From: Tropicimonas marinistellae
GTDB taxonomy: Bacteria; Pseudomonadota; Alphaproteobacteria; Rhodobacterales; Rhodobacteraceae
Assembly (NCBI RefSeq): GCF_001509585.1
Contig: NZ_LNCI01000013.1
Span: 48,173 to 112,172 of the forward strand
Length of the DNA: 64,000 nucleotides
Direction of reading: 5' to 3'
Position numbers and translations under genes: made by a program. The notes below the pieces were generated by a model, which was given only the letters and a program-made list of their open reading frames with translations, did not search any database and was not told the origin of the DNA. Below, one piece after another: positions 27,608 through 37,408 of this stretch (its first letter is position 1; each line of letters starts with the position of its first letter).

Positions 27608-29263
<1,656 letters not shown>

Positions 29264-29284
29264 GCCACCTGGCGGAATAACTGC

Positions 29285-29560
29285 GCCTTCTAGTCGCCCT
29301 CGCGGCGATCGTGGATAGTCTCGGCAACCTGCCGATGTTCCTGCAGCGCACCGGCGGCATGACATCGGCGGGCGGACGACGACAGCCCCGACGGCGGCCA
29401 TTGCGACCGGCGTCGCCCTCTTCGCACTCTTCGGCGAGGCAACCCTCGCCACTTTCGGGATCACCATCGCCGCCTTTCGCGGTCTCGGCGGGCTGGTGAC
29501 CCTGCTGATGGCGCTGGAAATGCTGGGGCTGCCGGGCGACCCGGCGGCCTGCTCGCCGCG
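29285..29560 (+). pseudogene. Decayed MarC-family membrane protein gene
   Basis: Reading near 29288 gives LLVALAAIVDSLGNLPMFLQRTGGM, the start region of MarC proteins. After a frame change near 29385 another frame gives TAAIATGVALFALFGEATLATFGITIAAFRGLGGLVTLLMALEMLG, the next MarC helices. The true N-terminus and all the C-terminal half (including the usual PLLAGPG region) are missing, and no start codon with a ribosome site precedes it. This is therefore a frameshifted, truncated remnant. Its 3' end runs into the repeat-bounded GIY-YIG cassette, whose arrival may have disrupted it. Confidence 0.65.
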
Positions 29561-29696
29561 AACGCCGTTGCCATCTCGTCACGCCGCTGATGCAGGACGT
29601 GCTGAGCCCGGCCGGGTCCGGCCCGTCCAGACCGCCCCACGCACCAGAGGGCCGCGCCCTCCCTCGGGCGGGCGCCGCAACGCCTGTGGTCGATGC

Positions 29697-29790
29697 TTTA
29701 TCTCAAAAGCCCCGGACTCGCTCCCTTCGGTACGCGACATCGCCAAAGCGCCCTCCCAAGGGGGAGGGAGGGCGCGGCCCGGCGGGCTTC
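29697..29790 (+). repeat. Left arm of imperfect inverted repeat flanking the GIY-YIG gene
   Basis: Three blocks match the reverse complement of 30780-30869. TTTATCTCAAAAGCCCCGGACTCG-type sequence at 29697-29720 matches 21 of 24 positions. The block at 29736-29757 (ending GCGCCCTCCC) matches 19 of 22. A GC-rich block ending GGGCGCGGCCCGG near 29780 matches as well. Between the blocks the two arms diverge. Confidence 0.7.
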
Positions 29791-29868
29791 GCCCTTGATT
29801 CCGGGCCGGATTGGGAGTGTATTTTCGATCAAGCTACGTGGATTAAGAAGTTTCCGAGGTCATATCCG

Positions 29869-30765
29869 ATGGGACGTTCGGTCCGGCTATATCTTGCAGA
29901 TGGGACCGCAACAGGGATTCTGACGGCGGAAATCGTCAACTGGACGGGTCATGTCCTTTCGTCACCACGAACGAGGGTGGACGTGGCGCTAAAACGCGAC
30001 GAGGTCAAACGAACCGGCGTCTATCTTCTCTATGGATTCGAAACCGACAACGACCTTCCAAGTGTATACGTCGGGGAAGGCGACAGCATCGCGTCACGTT
30101 TGTACTCACATTCAAAGGACGACGAAAAGGACTTCTGGGAAAGGTTTGTTGCGATCACCAGTAAGGATTTGAACCTTACCAAGGCTCACGTCAAATACCT
30201 TGAAGGGCGGATTATCACCCTGCTCAAGGCTGCTAAGAAAAGTTCGGTTACGAACAAAACCGACCCTTCCTTTGACCGCCTGCCGGAAGCCGACATTTCC
30301 GACATGGAAGCATTCTTGGAAGAGCTACAGCTGGTTTTACCTGTGATTGGCGTGGACTTTCTTCGAAAGCCCAAGCAAGGCAATTCTCAAAGCTCCGATA
30401 GCAAACAAAGCCAAACAGTTTTCACTATCCAGAATCCCAAAAAAGGGATCGACGCCATGGCGATTGAGTCTGAGGGCGAGTTCGTGATCCTTGCCGGTTC
30501 TGTAGGTAGCCTGCATCAAGCCATTTCTTTCGGCGAAAAGCGTCGATCATTCCGGAAGCAAGTTCTTGAAAGTGGTCGAGCTGAAAAAGTCGATGACAAA
30601 ACCTTCCGTTTGGTGGACGACGTCGCATTTTCAAGCCCGAGCGCAGCCTCTGTGTTCCTACATGGAACTGCCAGAAACGGGCGAACGGACTGGTTGGTTA
30701 GCGGGCAATCTAAGAACTACGCGGATTGGAAAGACGAAGCACTGGGGGGAGACCAAGCTCAGTAG
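29869..30765 (+). CDS. GIY-YIG nuclease domain protein with C-terminal DUF4357-like domain
   Basis: A 298-residue protein. The GIY-YIG domain spans about residues 48-125: G50-V-Y, Y67-V-G, the catalytic-type R77 in ASRLYSH and E112 in YLEGRIITLL. Residues 250-290 (AFSSPSAASVFLHGTARNGRTDWLV) match the DUF4357 C-terminal domain that often accompanies it. The start MGRSVRLYLADGTATG at 29869 has GAGG about 10 nt upstream; the frame is open further 5' only through repeat sequence. GC content is visibly lower (near half) than the neighbourhood, and inverted repeats flank it, so it looks horizontally acquired. Function (genome defence, restriction or mobility) is unknown. Confidence 0.75.
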   Translation: MGRSVRLYLADGTATGILTAEIVNWTGHVLSSPRTRVDVALKRDEVKRTGVYLLYGFETDNDLPSVYVGEGDSIASRLYSHSKDDEKDFWERFVAITSKDLNLTKAHVKYLEGRIITLLKAAKKSSVTNKTDPSFDRLPEADISDMEAFLEELQLVLPVIGVDFLRKPKQGNSQSSDSKQSQTVFTIQNPKKGIDAMAIESEGEFVILAGSVGSLHQAISFGEKRRSFRKQVLESGRAEKVDDKTFRLVDDVAFSSPSAASVFLHGTARNGRTDWLVSGQSKNYADWKDEALGGDQAQ

Positions 30766-31178
30766 AGTGCCCGGGCGACCAGCCCGGGCCGCGCCCGACC
30801 CGCCCCCCGGGAGGGCGCAATGGCGATGCCACACACCGCACAGTCCGAGTCCGGGGCTTGAAAGATAAACCGCCCATCAAAAGCGTTCCAAAGCGCCCAC
30901 CCAGGCTCGGGCGCGCCCCTCAGCGCAGCAATCGCCCCTCGTGGGAAGCCCGCGCAATACGCAGCCTGCGCCCGTTCGTCGGGCTTTCGCGGCGGCACTG
31001 CGGCCACGGTTCCTCCTCATCACCGGCAGGGCGCCGAGGCGATGCCCCGCGCTGCGCAGCCCCTATGCGGCTCTGAGAGCATTCCGCCCACCGGGAGCGC
31101 CCCGACGCGCCGCCAGGGCGCGGCGCTTCGCGTATCGCGGGGACCTCCTGTAGCCACCGGAAACCGTGACCGGCCCCG
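30766..31178. other. Gene-free GC-rich stretch containing repeat remnants
   Basis: About 410 bp. The first 105 bp are the right inverted-repeat arm. The remainder has many short GC-rich inverted repeats (for example around GGGCGCGCCCC and GGGCGCGGCGC) and no ORF with a ribosome site. It resembles accumulated palindromic repeat debris. Confidence 0.45.
30780..30869 (-). repeat. Right arm of imperfect inverted repeat flanking the GIY-YIG gene
   Basis: Reverse complement of the left arm at 29697-29790: CGAGTCCGGGGCTTGAAAGA at 30846-30865 continuing to 30869, GGGAGGGCGCAATGGCGATG at 30809-30828, and CCGGGCCGCGCCC near 30784. It also contains GCCCGACCCGCCCCCCGGGA, which is nearly the same as the left arm of the MITE-like element at 53825, so all three belong to one repeat family. 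Confidence 0.7.
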
Positions 31179-31421
31179 TCAGCGATAGGCCTGCAGCGCC
31201 AAGCGGTCCCGCGCGTCGCGGGCGGAGGCGGACATGCCGTCCTCGCGGGCATAGCCGATGTCCTTGAGCATATGGGCATCGAGGTGGCGAATATCGCTGA
31301 TCCGGGGCGCCCTGTGGGCGGGGTCCGGGTGCCGGAACTGAACCGTCATGGCGGCGGCGACCGACCGGAATGCGGCGGCCATTGCCAGGGCAGGCGAAGA
31401 TGAAAATGCAGACGCGAACAT
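31179..31421 (-). CDS. DUF1127 (YjiS-like) small protein
   Basis: An 80-residue protein. The C-terminal half RISDIRHLDAHMLKDIGYAREDGM is the DUF1127 motif (L-x-x-L-D-x-x-M-L-x-D-I-G). Members are short, basic, often stress-responsive, and in some alphaproteobacteria affect phosphate or RNA metabolism. GAGGA lies 7 nt before the ATG. The N-terminal 30 residues are Ala/Ser-rich and hydrophobic. It is divergent from the carbonic anhydrase gene. Confidence 0.8.
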   Translation of the reverse strand: MFASAFSSSPALAMAAAFRSVAAAMTVQFRHPDPAHRAPRISDIRHLDAHMLKDIGYAREDGMSASARDARDRLALQAYR

Positions 31422-31741
31422 CCTGTGTCCTCTATGTGTTGTTGCGTGATCTCGGAGGCGGGCTGGCAGCGCCCGGCCTTGTCATGCCGCCTTTCTGCGC
31501 CGCCAATGTTGCAGCGGGATGTCCGGGACCGGGGTTTCGTGTTTCAGTTCCGTAGCAGGTGCCAGTCGTGTCCACTCCCTAACAAATCGTGAATCCGCGC
31601 CTGCAACCCATTGAAATATATAGGTCTGAGATGTGTCTCACGGTGGGACATCCCACCCGCCCCCGCCAGCGCCCCCCGGATTCCCGTTTGAGTTGCCTTT
31701 CCCCCGCGCTACGCTCCCCCCTTGCAACCAGGGAGGACCAC
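31422..31741. other. Divergent intergenic region, DUF1127 and carbonic anhydrase
   Basis: About 320 bp. Its notable content is the two-block element at 31587-31650, oriented toward the carbonic anhydrase gene. The rest shows no ORF with a ribosome site; the longer reading frame running into carbonic anhydrase from 31589 would translate the element itself and is rejected. Confidence 0.5.
31587..31650 (+). promoter_or_regulatory. Two-block regulatory element, copy B (upstream of carbonic anhydrase)
   Basis: Block 1 (31587-31616) begins TCGTGAATCCGCGCC and ends CCCATTGAAA. A 17-nt spacer unlike that of copy A follows, then TGTCTCACGGTGGGACA (31634-31650), the palindrome with one imperfect pair. 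The element ends 91 nt before the carbonic anhydrase ATG, almost the same distance as copy A to ettA. Conservation of both blocks and of spacing, but not spacer sequence, argues for protein binding and not simple duplication. Confidence 0.6.
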
Positions 31742-32323
31742 ATGTCTCAGATCAAGACCGAGGTGGAGAGCGCCAACGCCGCCTATGCCGGGAGCTTCGA
31801 CAAGGGCGACCTCGCCCTGCCGCCCGCCCGCGGCTTTCTCATTCTCACCTGCATGGACGCCCGGCTCGACCCGGCGAAATATGCCGGCCTCGCCGAAGGT
31901 GACGCCCATGTCGTCCGCAACGCAGGCGGCCGGGCCAGCGACGACGCGATCCGCTCGATGGTGATCAGTCACAAGCTCCTGGGCACGCGCGAGTGGTTCG
32001 TGATCCATCACACCGATTGCGGGATGCTCTTCTTCGACGACGACACGATGGGCAACCTTCTCGCCGGTTCGCTGGAGACCGCGGAGTTGACCGACGAAGG
32101 GTTCCGCAACGCGTCCGAACCCGGCGGCTCCCCCGAGGGTCATTTCATCAAATGGCACTGTATCAAGGAACAGGAGCAGTCGGTTGTCGAGGACGTGCAG
32201 CGCATCCGCGCCCACCCGCTCGTCAACCCGGCCATCCCGATCTACGGCTACGTCTACGACGTGAAGACCGGCAAATTGATCGAGGTGGAGGCCGCCACGG
32301 ACGCCGGCCAGCCAGTGCTCTGA
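31742..32323 (+). CDS. Beta-class carbonic anhydrase
   Basis: A 193-residue enzyme of the small beta-carbonic anhydrase type (CO2 to bicarbonate). Zinc ligands are C37 in LTCMDARLD (with D39 and R41 as the catalytic dyad), H90 and C93 in [26 protein letters not shown] is the other family segment. The ATG follows GGGAGGACC. It may help supply bicarbonate for carboxylation or pH balance. The upstream region carries an element shared with ettA. Confidence 0.88.
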   Translation: MSQIKTEVESANAAYAGSFDKGDLALPPARGFLILTCMDARLDPAKYAGLAEGDAHVVRNAGGRASDDAIRSMVISHKLLGTREWFVIHHTDCGMLFFDDDTMGNLLAGSLETAELTDEGFRNASEPGGSPEGHFIKWHCIKEQEQSVVEDVQRIRAHPLVNPAIPIYGYVYDVKTGKLIEVEAATDAGQPVL

Positions 32324-32523
32324 GCCGGGCGCGGCGGTGCAGGATCAGGCGACTCCGCGCAGTTTCTTCTTGCAATGCTGCACCACCGCCGCCATATGCC
32401 ACCAGCGACCGTTACCGCATTTCGACCAACTGTCTCCCTTAGCGGCTTCAGTCTCGACCGCGACGACCGACGCCAACGCTGCCGCAGTTCCGCGGGCAGC
32501 GAACACAAGCTAGGAGACAACGG

Positions 32524-32730
32524 ATGGCCACTGGCACCGTGAAATGGTTCAATACCACCAAAGGCTACGGCTTCATCGAGCCGGAAGGCGGCAAGCGCGA
32601 TGTATTCGTGCACATCAGCGCCGTCGAGCGTTCTGGCCTGACCGGCCTCGCAGACGGACAAAAGGTGTCCTTCGACATCGAAGCCGGACGCGACGGCCGC
32701 GAATCGGCGACCAACCTGCAGGCGCTCTGA
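32524..32730 (+). CDS. cspA: Cold-shock protein (CspA family)
   Basis: A 68-residue single cold-shock domain with RNP1 KGYGFIEP and RNP2 VFVHISAVERS, which bind single-stranded RNA or DNA. TAGGAGACA precedes the ATG. About 200 nt separate it from the carbonic anhydrase stop, room for its own promoter and a long 5' leader as in other csp genes; no thermosensor fold could be established by eye. Confidence 0.92.
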   Translation: MATGTVKWFNTTKGYGFIEPEGGKRDVFVHISAVERSGLTGLADGQKVSFDIEAGRDGRESATNLQAL

Positions 32731-32736
32731 CGCGCG

Positions 32737-32758
32737 GGCCCGCCGCAACCGGCGGGCC
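32737..32758 (+). terminator. Hairpin after cspA
   Basis: GGCCCGCCG (32737-32745), loop CAAC, CGGCGGGCC (32750-32758): a perfect 9-bp stem starting 6 nt after the cspA stop. The following bases are GATCTGCCCC without a T-run, so it is terminator-like but not textbook. Confidence 0.55.
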
Positions 32759-32914
32759 GATCTGCCCCTCGGATGCCTGTCAGGGCACCACGCAGGCGTG
32801 TTCTTGCGGCGACGTGATCGCACGTTATCGCGGCCATTTCGGTCGCTATATTGATTTCTTTCGAAATTCAGGGGCAGGCTGAATCGAAATCAGAGAGATA
32901 TCGGTTCCGACTCC

Positions 32915-33502
32915 ATGTTCACACGACGCACATTTCTAGCCACGGCCATCGCCAGCAGCGCCGTACCGGCCCTTTCCCAGACGCCGGCGCCCGCGCCTGC
33001 ACCCGCGGCCCAGCCCTTTTCGCTCGATCCGCGGTTCGAGCCGCAGTTCGTCAAGATCAAGAAGCAATTCCTGCCCGGTCAACTGCTGATCCTGCCACGC
33101 AGCCACTACCTGTATTTCGTAACCGAACCCGGCAACGCGATCCGCTACGGCGTTGGTGTGGGCAAGGCAGGCCTGGAATTCACGGGTACGGCCACCATCG
33201 ACGTCAAGAAGGAATGGCCCACCTGGCGCCCGACCCAAGAGATGATCGAGCGTGACCCGGCTACGTACTCCAAGTTCGTGAACAACGACTACGTGATGCC
33301 CGGTGGCCCCGGAAATCCGCTGGGCGCCAGAGCACTCTACCTGTTCCAGGACGGGCGCGACACGTTCTTCCGCATTCACGGTACAACGGAGCCGCAATCC
33401 ATCGGCCGATCCGTCTCGAACGGGTGTATCCGCATGATCAACGGGCATGTGATCGATCTGTACGAACGGGTTCCGATCGGTACGATCGTTACGGTTCTCT
33501 GA
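32915..33502 (+). CDS. L,D-transpeptidase (YkuD) with Tat-type signal
   Basis: A 195-residue protein. MFTRRTFLATAIASSAVPALSQT has a near-ideal twin-arginine motif (TRRTFLA) and a cleavable signal, followed by a Pro/Ala linker (residues 23-34). The YkuD catalytic residues are H155 in FRIHGTTEPQSIG and C171 in SVSNGCIRM. It resembles the ErfK/YbiS group that cross-links peptidoglycan or attaches lipoproteins. Its 3' end overlaps the convergent lipid kinase gene by 14 bp. Confidence 0.9.
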   Translation: MFTRRTFLATAIASSAVPALSQTPAPAPAPAAQPFSLDPRFEPQFVKIKKQFLPGQLLILPRSHYLYFVTEPGNAIRYGVGVGKAGLEFTGTATIDVKKEWPTWRPTQEMIERDPATYSKFVNNDYVMPGGPGNPLGARALYLFQDGRDTFFRIHGTTEPQSIGRSVSNGCIRMINGHVIDLYERVPIGTIVTVL

Positions 33503-34385
33503 CCGCGCGGACCACGTTCAGCGCGCTTGGCAACACGGAGATGTCGAACCGCTGTGCAACCATCGGTTCCCCGTCGAGGTTGAGGTGGAAATCCCGCTCG
33601 GTCTCGATGACCCCGTGTTCAAAGGTCCGATAGACCAGGGCTTCTGCCTCGGCGCTCCCGGGCTCGATCAGTTCGCGCAGGAGAAACCCCGGCGCGCCCT
33701 GCCAGTCGTGGCTGATAACGGCGAGATCGAGCGCCCCGTCGTCCAGCATTGCTTCCGGCGTTACACCAAATCCACCACCCGCAAATCGCCCGTTTCCGAT
33801 GGCCATGAACGCCAGCGGGATCTCGCGCGCCGCGCCGCCATCCATCGTTAAGCGACATGACTGGGCTTCGAAGTCACTCAGCCTGGACAGCCCGTGCAGA
33901 GTATAGGCAAGGCCGCCGAGCCGCGCCTTCATGTCGGTAGGCGTCGTTGCGGTGACCATTGCGCCAAAACCGCCCGACGCCACATTCGCGAACCAGACCT
34001 CGTTGACACGCCCGGCATCGGTCGGCTGGGACGGCGCCGTCAAGGCATACGTCATTGCCGCGGTGAGATCGTCGGCTGGTAAGAAACAACTCCGGGCGAA
34101 ATCATTTGCGGTTCCCAGAGGGAGCAGGCCCAGCGAAACCGCCCCGCCCATATCCAGCCGCAAGAGTGCATTGACCACCGCATTCACGGTCCCGTCGCCA
34201 CCCCCGGCGATGATCCGACGGCAACCGTTTTCCACCGCACGTTCGATATCCCTGCGCATCTGTTTCTTGGACCAGGGGATGCGCACGTCCAGATCGTGTT
34301 CTTTCTGAAACGACTTGACGAGCCGTCTGAGATCGGCGCGCGCGCCGGATTTCCGGTTGAGGATCAGGAGGCTTTTTTCCGTCAT
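33489..34385 (-). CDS. Diacylglycerol kinase-family lipid kinase (YegS-like)
   Basis: A 298-residue protein, start MTEKSLLILNRKSGARADLRRL. The DAGK catalytic signature is IIAGGGDGTVNAVVNALL, followed by LGLLPLGTANDFARSCF; the C-terminal beta-rich domain includes MAIGNGRFAGGGFGVTPEAMLDDGALDLAVI. It phosphorylates a lipid hydroxyl, either diacylglycerol or a related lipid, at the inner membrane. The longer frame to 34496 has no ribosome site. It is downstream of the thioesterase gene on the same strand (79 bp). Confidence 0.88.
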   Translation of the reverse strand: MTEKSLLILNRKSGARADLRRLVKSFQKEHDLDVRIPWSKKQMRRDIERAVENGCRRIIAGGGDGTVNAVVNALLRLDMGGAVSLGLLPLGTANDFARSCFLPADDLTAAMTYALTAPSQPTDAGRVNEVWFANVASGGFGAMVTATTPTDMKARLGGLAYTLHGLSRLSDFEAQSCRLTMDGGAAREIPLAFMAIGNGRFAGGGFGVTPEAMLDDGALDLAVISHDWQGAPGFLLRELIEPGSAEAEALVYRTFEHGVIETERDFHLNLDGEPMVAQRFDISVLPSALNVVRAVREP

Positions 34386-34464
34386 CTCGCAAATCCGATT
34401 GTCTCTCGCATTGCCCGGACACTCACAGGGCGATGCGGCTGGGCGCGGTCTCTGGCAAAGGCGT

Positions 34465-34851
34465 TCATTCTGCGGGAACGGGGCGTGGCCGGCCATTTTC
34501 GTCGATGGCGACGAAGGTGAAGATCGCTTCGGTCACCTTTTCTCGGGCATTATAGCCGCCGCGCCGCACCCAGGCTTCGATACCGATTCCCATAGAACTG
34601 CGACCGACACGCGAAACCTCCGTGTAGATGCACAACACATCCCCAACCTTGACTGGCCGGATAAACTTCATCGCATCGACGGCGACCGTTGTGACGCGGC
34701 CATTCGCCCGATCCCGCGCCGTGATCCCGGCTGCGATATCCATTTGGCCAAGCACCCAGCCGCCGAAAATGTCACCGTTGGTGTTCACGTCGGCAGGCAT
34801 CGCGAGTGTACGGAGAGTCAACTCGCCGTGTGGCGTATCCGGATCGTTCAT
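34465..34851 (-). CDS. Acyl-CoA thioesterase (YciA-like, hotdog fold)
   Basis: A 128-residue hotdog protein. RTLAMPADVNTNGDIFGGWVLGQMDIAAGITARDRANGRVTTVAVDAMKF is the YciA/acyl-CoA thioesterase pattern, with the catalytic Asp-type residue in the N-GDIFGG turn. It hydrolyses acyl-CoA to free acid and CoA in the cytoplasm. GGAGG lies 5 nt before the ATG at 34851, favouring it over an ATG 30 nt upstream. Probably cotranscribed with the lipid kinase gene. Confidence 0.88.
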   Translation of the reverse strand: MNDPDTPHGELTLRTLAMPADVNTNGDIFGGWVLGQMDIAAGITARDRANGRVTTVAVDAMKFIRPVKVGDVLCIYTEVSRVGRSSMGIGIEAWVRRGGYNAREKVTEAIFTFVAIDENGRPRPVPAE

Positions 34852-35169
34852 TTGGCCTCCAGGCTGATGCGGGCATGTCACGGATCACCGGTCCGGTTCA
34901 AGCGCGTTGACTGCAATGCCGCCGAACGGGGCGCGCAATCCATTCAGCGCACGCGCAGTCCGCAGTTCACGATGTTGTTCCATTCCACGGCCGCGCCGAA
35001 GGGCCGGCGCCTCTTGTTGCCGGGCTTGCGACACACCATAACGACGTCTTGATAGCGCACTCCAGCGACTTTGCGGTGAGCCGGTTTTCTTAACCGTGAT
35101 AAGGGTATTATATATTGCGCAATCGCTACAAAAATGATCCCCCAGCGAGGGAGATGACTTGAGGCCAAG
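34852..35169. other. Divergent intergenic region with AT-rich promoter-like core
   Basis: About 320 bp between the thioesterase and the PPP phosphatase genes. At 35082-35096 CGGTTTTCTTAACCG forms a short inverted repeat; just after it TATTATATAT (35107-35116) and the palindrome TTGCGCAA (35115-35122) form the most AT-rich stretch of the area, a plausible promoter toward the phosphatase. The rest is featureless. Confidence 0.4.
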
Positions 35170-35937
35170 ATGATCCGCAGGTTTCTGCACCGACGAACGC
35201 CCAGGGAATTGGGTCCGCCGAAGCTTCCTGCTCCGGACGAGCGATTGTACGTTGTCGGCGACATTCATGGCCGTTTCGACCTGCTGAAGGCACTGATGGC
35301 CAAGCTCGCGGAAGACCACGATTCGCTTCCCAGGGATGGCAGGAAGCCGCGCCTGATCTTCCTTGGAGACTATGTCGACCGTGGTGACCGCTCGCGCGAC
35401 GTGCTTGAGGCCCTGGTCCATTTCGGCGACGACGCAATCATGCTCAAGGGCAACCACGAGGTGGCGCTGCTTAACTTCCTCGACGACCCGGAGGGGAATC
35501 GTTCGTGGCTTCGGTTCGGCGGCTTGCAGACACTGGCGAGTTACCACGTGCCGATCCCTTCCGTGAACGGACCGCGGCACAAGTTGCGCGACACTGCCGC
35601 ACAGCTTCGCGAACACATGGGGCGGCACGCGGATTTCTTGCGCACGCTGCCGCTGTCGTATCTCTCCGGAAACGTCTTGTGCACCCATGCCGGCGTGGAC
35701 CCGAGCAATCCGATGAAGCTGGATGAGGAAGCGATGCTCTGGGGACGCTCCGAATTCGTGGAGATGGACGGCGTGGACGACTTCCTTGTTGTACACGGTC
35801 ACTACGATGCGCCCGAACCGGTTGTTACCCAACGCAGAATTTGCCTCGATACCGGCGCCTATTACTCGGGACGACTCACTGCCGCGCGGATCGACGACGG
35901 CGTGAAGCTCATTTCCGTTGATGTCATGAACGGCTAA
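35170..35937 (+). CDS. PPP-family serine/threonine protein phosphatase-like metallophosphoesterase
   Basis: A 255-residue enzyme with all three dimetal PPP motifs: GDIHG (30-34), GDYVDRG (66-72) and GNHE (94-97), plus later histidines in CTHAGVD and VVHGHYD. It is similar in size to bacterial PrpA/PrpE or ApaH-like phosphatases; a diadenosine tetraphosphatase-like activity is an alternative. GAGG lies 5 nt before the ATG. No partner kinase is adjacent. Confidence 0.88.
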   Translation: MIRRFLHRRTPRELGPPKLPAPDERLYVVGDIHGRFDLLKALMAKLAEDHDSLPRDGRKPRLIFLGDYVDRGDRSRDVLEALVHFGDDAIMLKGNHEVALLNFLDDPEGNRSWLRFGGLQTLASYHVPIPSVNGPRHKLRDTAAQLREHMGRHADFLRTLPLSYLSGNVLCTHAGVDPSNPMKLDEEAMLWGRSEFVEMDGVDDFLVVHGHYDAPEPVVTQRRICLDTGAYYSGRLTAARIDDGVKLISVDVMNG

Positions 35938-35956
35938 AGAGGGCGGTCGCGCGGGA

Positions 35957-36595
35957 TCAGACCCGCAACATCACCACAATTTCCTCTGCCAGCGCGGCGA
36001 TCTCGCTCGCCGCAGCGCTCGTGCGCTGCCGTTCCGTGACGCCGAAGCCCTGACCAAGCGCCTCCGCGAAGATCACCCGGTTTCCCAGAACGGTTTCTGC
36101 GACCGGCGCGGCGAGGTCCTGCATCTGGGCGACAATCTCGCCGGACAACCGCGTGCCGGCGCGGGCGCGGTTCAATACCGTCAATGCCGGTTTTCGCGCA
36201 CGGTCGATCAGTTCCAGCACCGCTTCCGTCGCCCACAGGTCCAACTGGCTGGCCGAGACAGGGACGATGACCAGATCCGCCTCCCGCAGGGCCGGGCGCA
36301 GGTCGCTGTCGGCCTTCGGAGGCGTATCGACGATGACGAAATCGTTGGACCTCTTCAGCTTGTCGCACTCGTAGCCCACGCCCCAGGCAGATGCGGTGGA
36401 AAATTCCATCCCGGGGTCGCCGCCGGTCGCCTCGTGCCGCGTCATGAACCAGCGCCCCATGGAACCCTGCGGATCAGTGTCGAGCACGGCAACGGAATGC
36501 CCAGCGTCCCGAAGGTGGACGGCCAGGTTCACGGCCACCGTCGTCTTGCCGGACCCGCCCTTCTGTTGTGCCACGGTGATCGTGTATCCGGCCAT
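35957..36595 (-). CDS. ParA-family ATPase
   Basis: A 212-residue MinD/ParA-type ATPase. The deviant Walker A motif QQKGGSGKTTVAVNLAVHL (K12, K17) is complete, with Walker A' LDTDPQGSMGRW and FVIVDTPPKADSDLRPALREADLVIVPVSAS. The start at 36595 has GGAG at good spacing; an upstream ATG at 36643 is less likely. No parB or centromere-like repeats are adjacent, so it is an orphan, perhaps positioning a protein complex and not DNA. Confidence 0.88.
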   Translation of the reverse strand: MAGYTITVAQQKGGSGKTTVAVNLAVHLRDAGHSVAVLDTDPQGSMGRWFMTRHEATGGDPGMEFSTASAWGVGYECDKLKRSNDFVIVDTPPKADSDLRPALREADLVIVPVSASQLDLWATEAVLELIDRARKPALTVLNRARAGTRLSGEIVAQMQDLAAPVAETVLGNRVIFAEALGQGFGVTERQRTSAAASEIAALAEEIVVMLRV

Positions 36596-36691
36596 TTCGG
36601 TCTCCACGCCTGACCTGCGATTCTCCAACATATCGTGGCGCACTTACGTTCGGTCCACAATAGGCTGGGGCCGACATGGTCGCGGTCGCTT

Positions 36692-37309
36692 TCAGGGCGC
36701 GTTCCAGTCCACATCGTCGGCCGCCTCGACCTCCAGCGCGCCCGCTTCGGGAGTTTGCAGCAAGCCGCGGGCCTCTTCGACCGGCGCATCCATCCAGCGC
36801 CGCCAGTCCACCGGTGCAAGCAGCACACCCATCCTGTCGTGCACCTGCGCCACATCAGCGTTCGGCGGGCAGGTGACAATCGCGGCCTGCGGCACCGCCT
36901 GCCCGCCCGGTGCATGCCACGTGTCGGTGATCGCGGCGAACCCCAGAAGCGCGCCGTTCCGAGGGCGAATGCGCCACGGTGTCTTGCGCCGTGCCGTGCC
37001 GGTCCACTCGTACCAGCCGTCGGCGACAACGACACCGCGTCCCACGCCGTCGAAGGCGGTCTTCTCGAACAGCGTCTCCGAACGGGCATTGACGATCGTT
37101 TCCATCACCGGTCTCCCGCGGGCATTTTTCCGCCCGACGGGAATGATCCCCCACCGCATCAGGGCGCATCCCTGCGGCGTCAGCACGACAACATCCTGCC
37201 CCGGTTTGATGTTGCGGCGCGGCGAATACGTCGGCCCCCCGGCCGGCTCCAAACCAGCCATTGCGGCGACCTCGGTGTATCCACGGGTGAGAAACAATCG
37301 TCCCGGCAT
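36692..37309 (-). CDS. SRAP (YedK/HMCES-like) domain protein lacking catalytic Cys2
   Basis: A 205-residue SOS-response-associated peptidase-fold protein. Normal members begin MCGR: Cys2 forms the thiazolidine cross-link with abasic sites after Met removal. Here the start reads MPGRLFLTRGYTEV, so Cys2 is Pro. The other active-site residues remain: N74 in IVNARSETLF, E101 in DGWYEW and H157 in VHDRM. The longer frame to 37351 also offers no N-terminal cysteine. It may still bind single-stranded or abasic DNA without covalent capture, or use Pro2's secondary amine. Confidence 0.85.
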   Translation of the reverse strand: MPGRLFLTRGYTEVAAMAGLEPAGGPTYSPRRNIKPGQDVVVLTPQGCALMRWGIIPVGRKNARGRPVMETIVNARSETLFEKTAFDGVGRGVVVADGWYEWTGTARRKTPWRIRPRNGALLGFAAITDTWHAPGGQAVPQAAIVTCPPNADVAQVHDRMGVLLAPVDWRRWMDAPVEEARGLLQTPEAGALEVEAADDVDWNAP

Positions 37310-37408
37310 GCGCCTGTTGTATCGCTGTAACAAGCGGATGCCAAAGCCCATGTGTCTGCGTGCAAGCGCACTGGCGCAATAACCGATCGCAGGCTAAGCA
37401 TTTTAACA

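Noticed and set aside
29590..29868. N-terminal extension of the GIY-YIG protein
   Set aside because: It would translate the inverted-repeat arm and gives low-complexity Pro/Arg/Gly sequence; the ATG at 29869 has a ribosome site.
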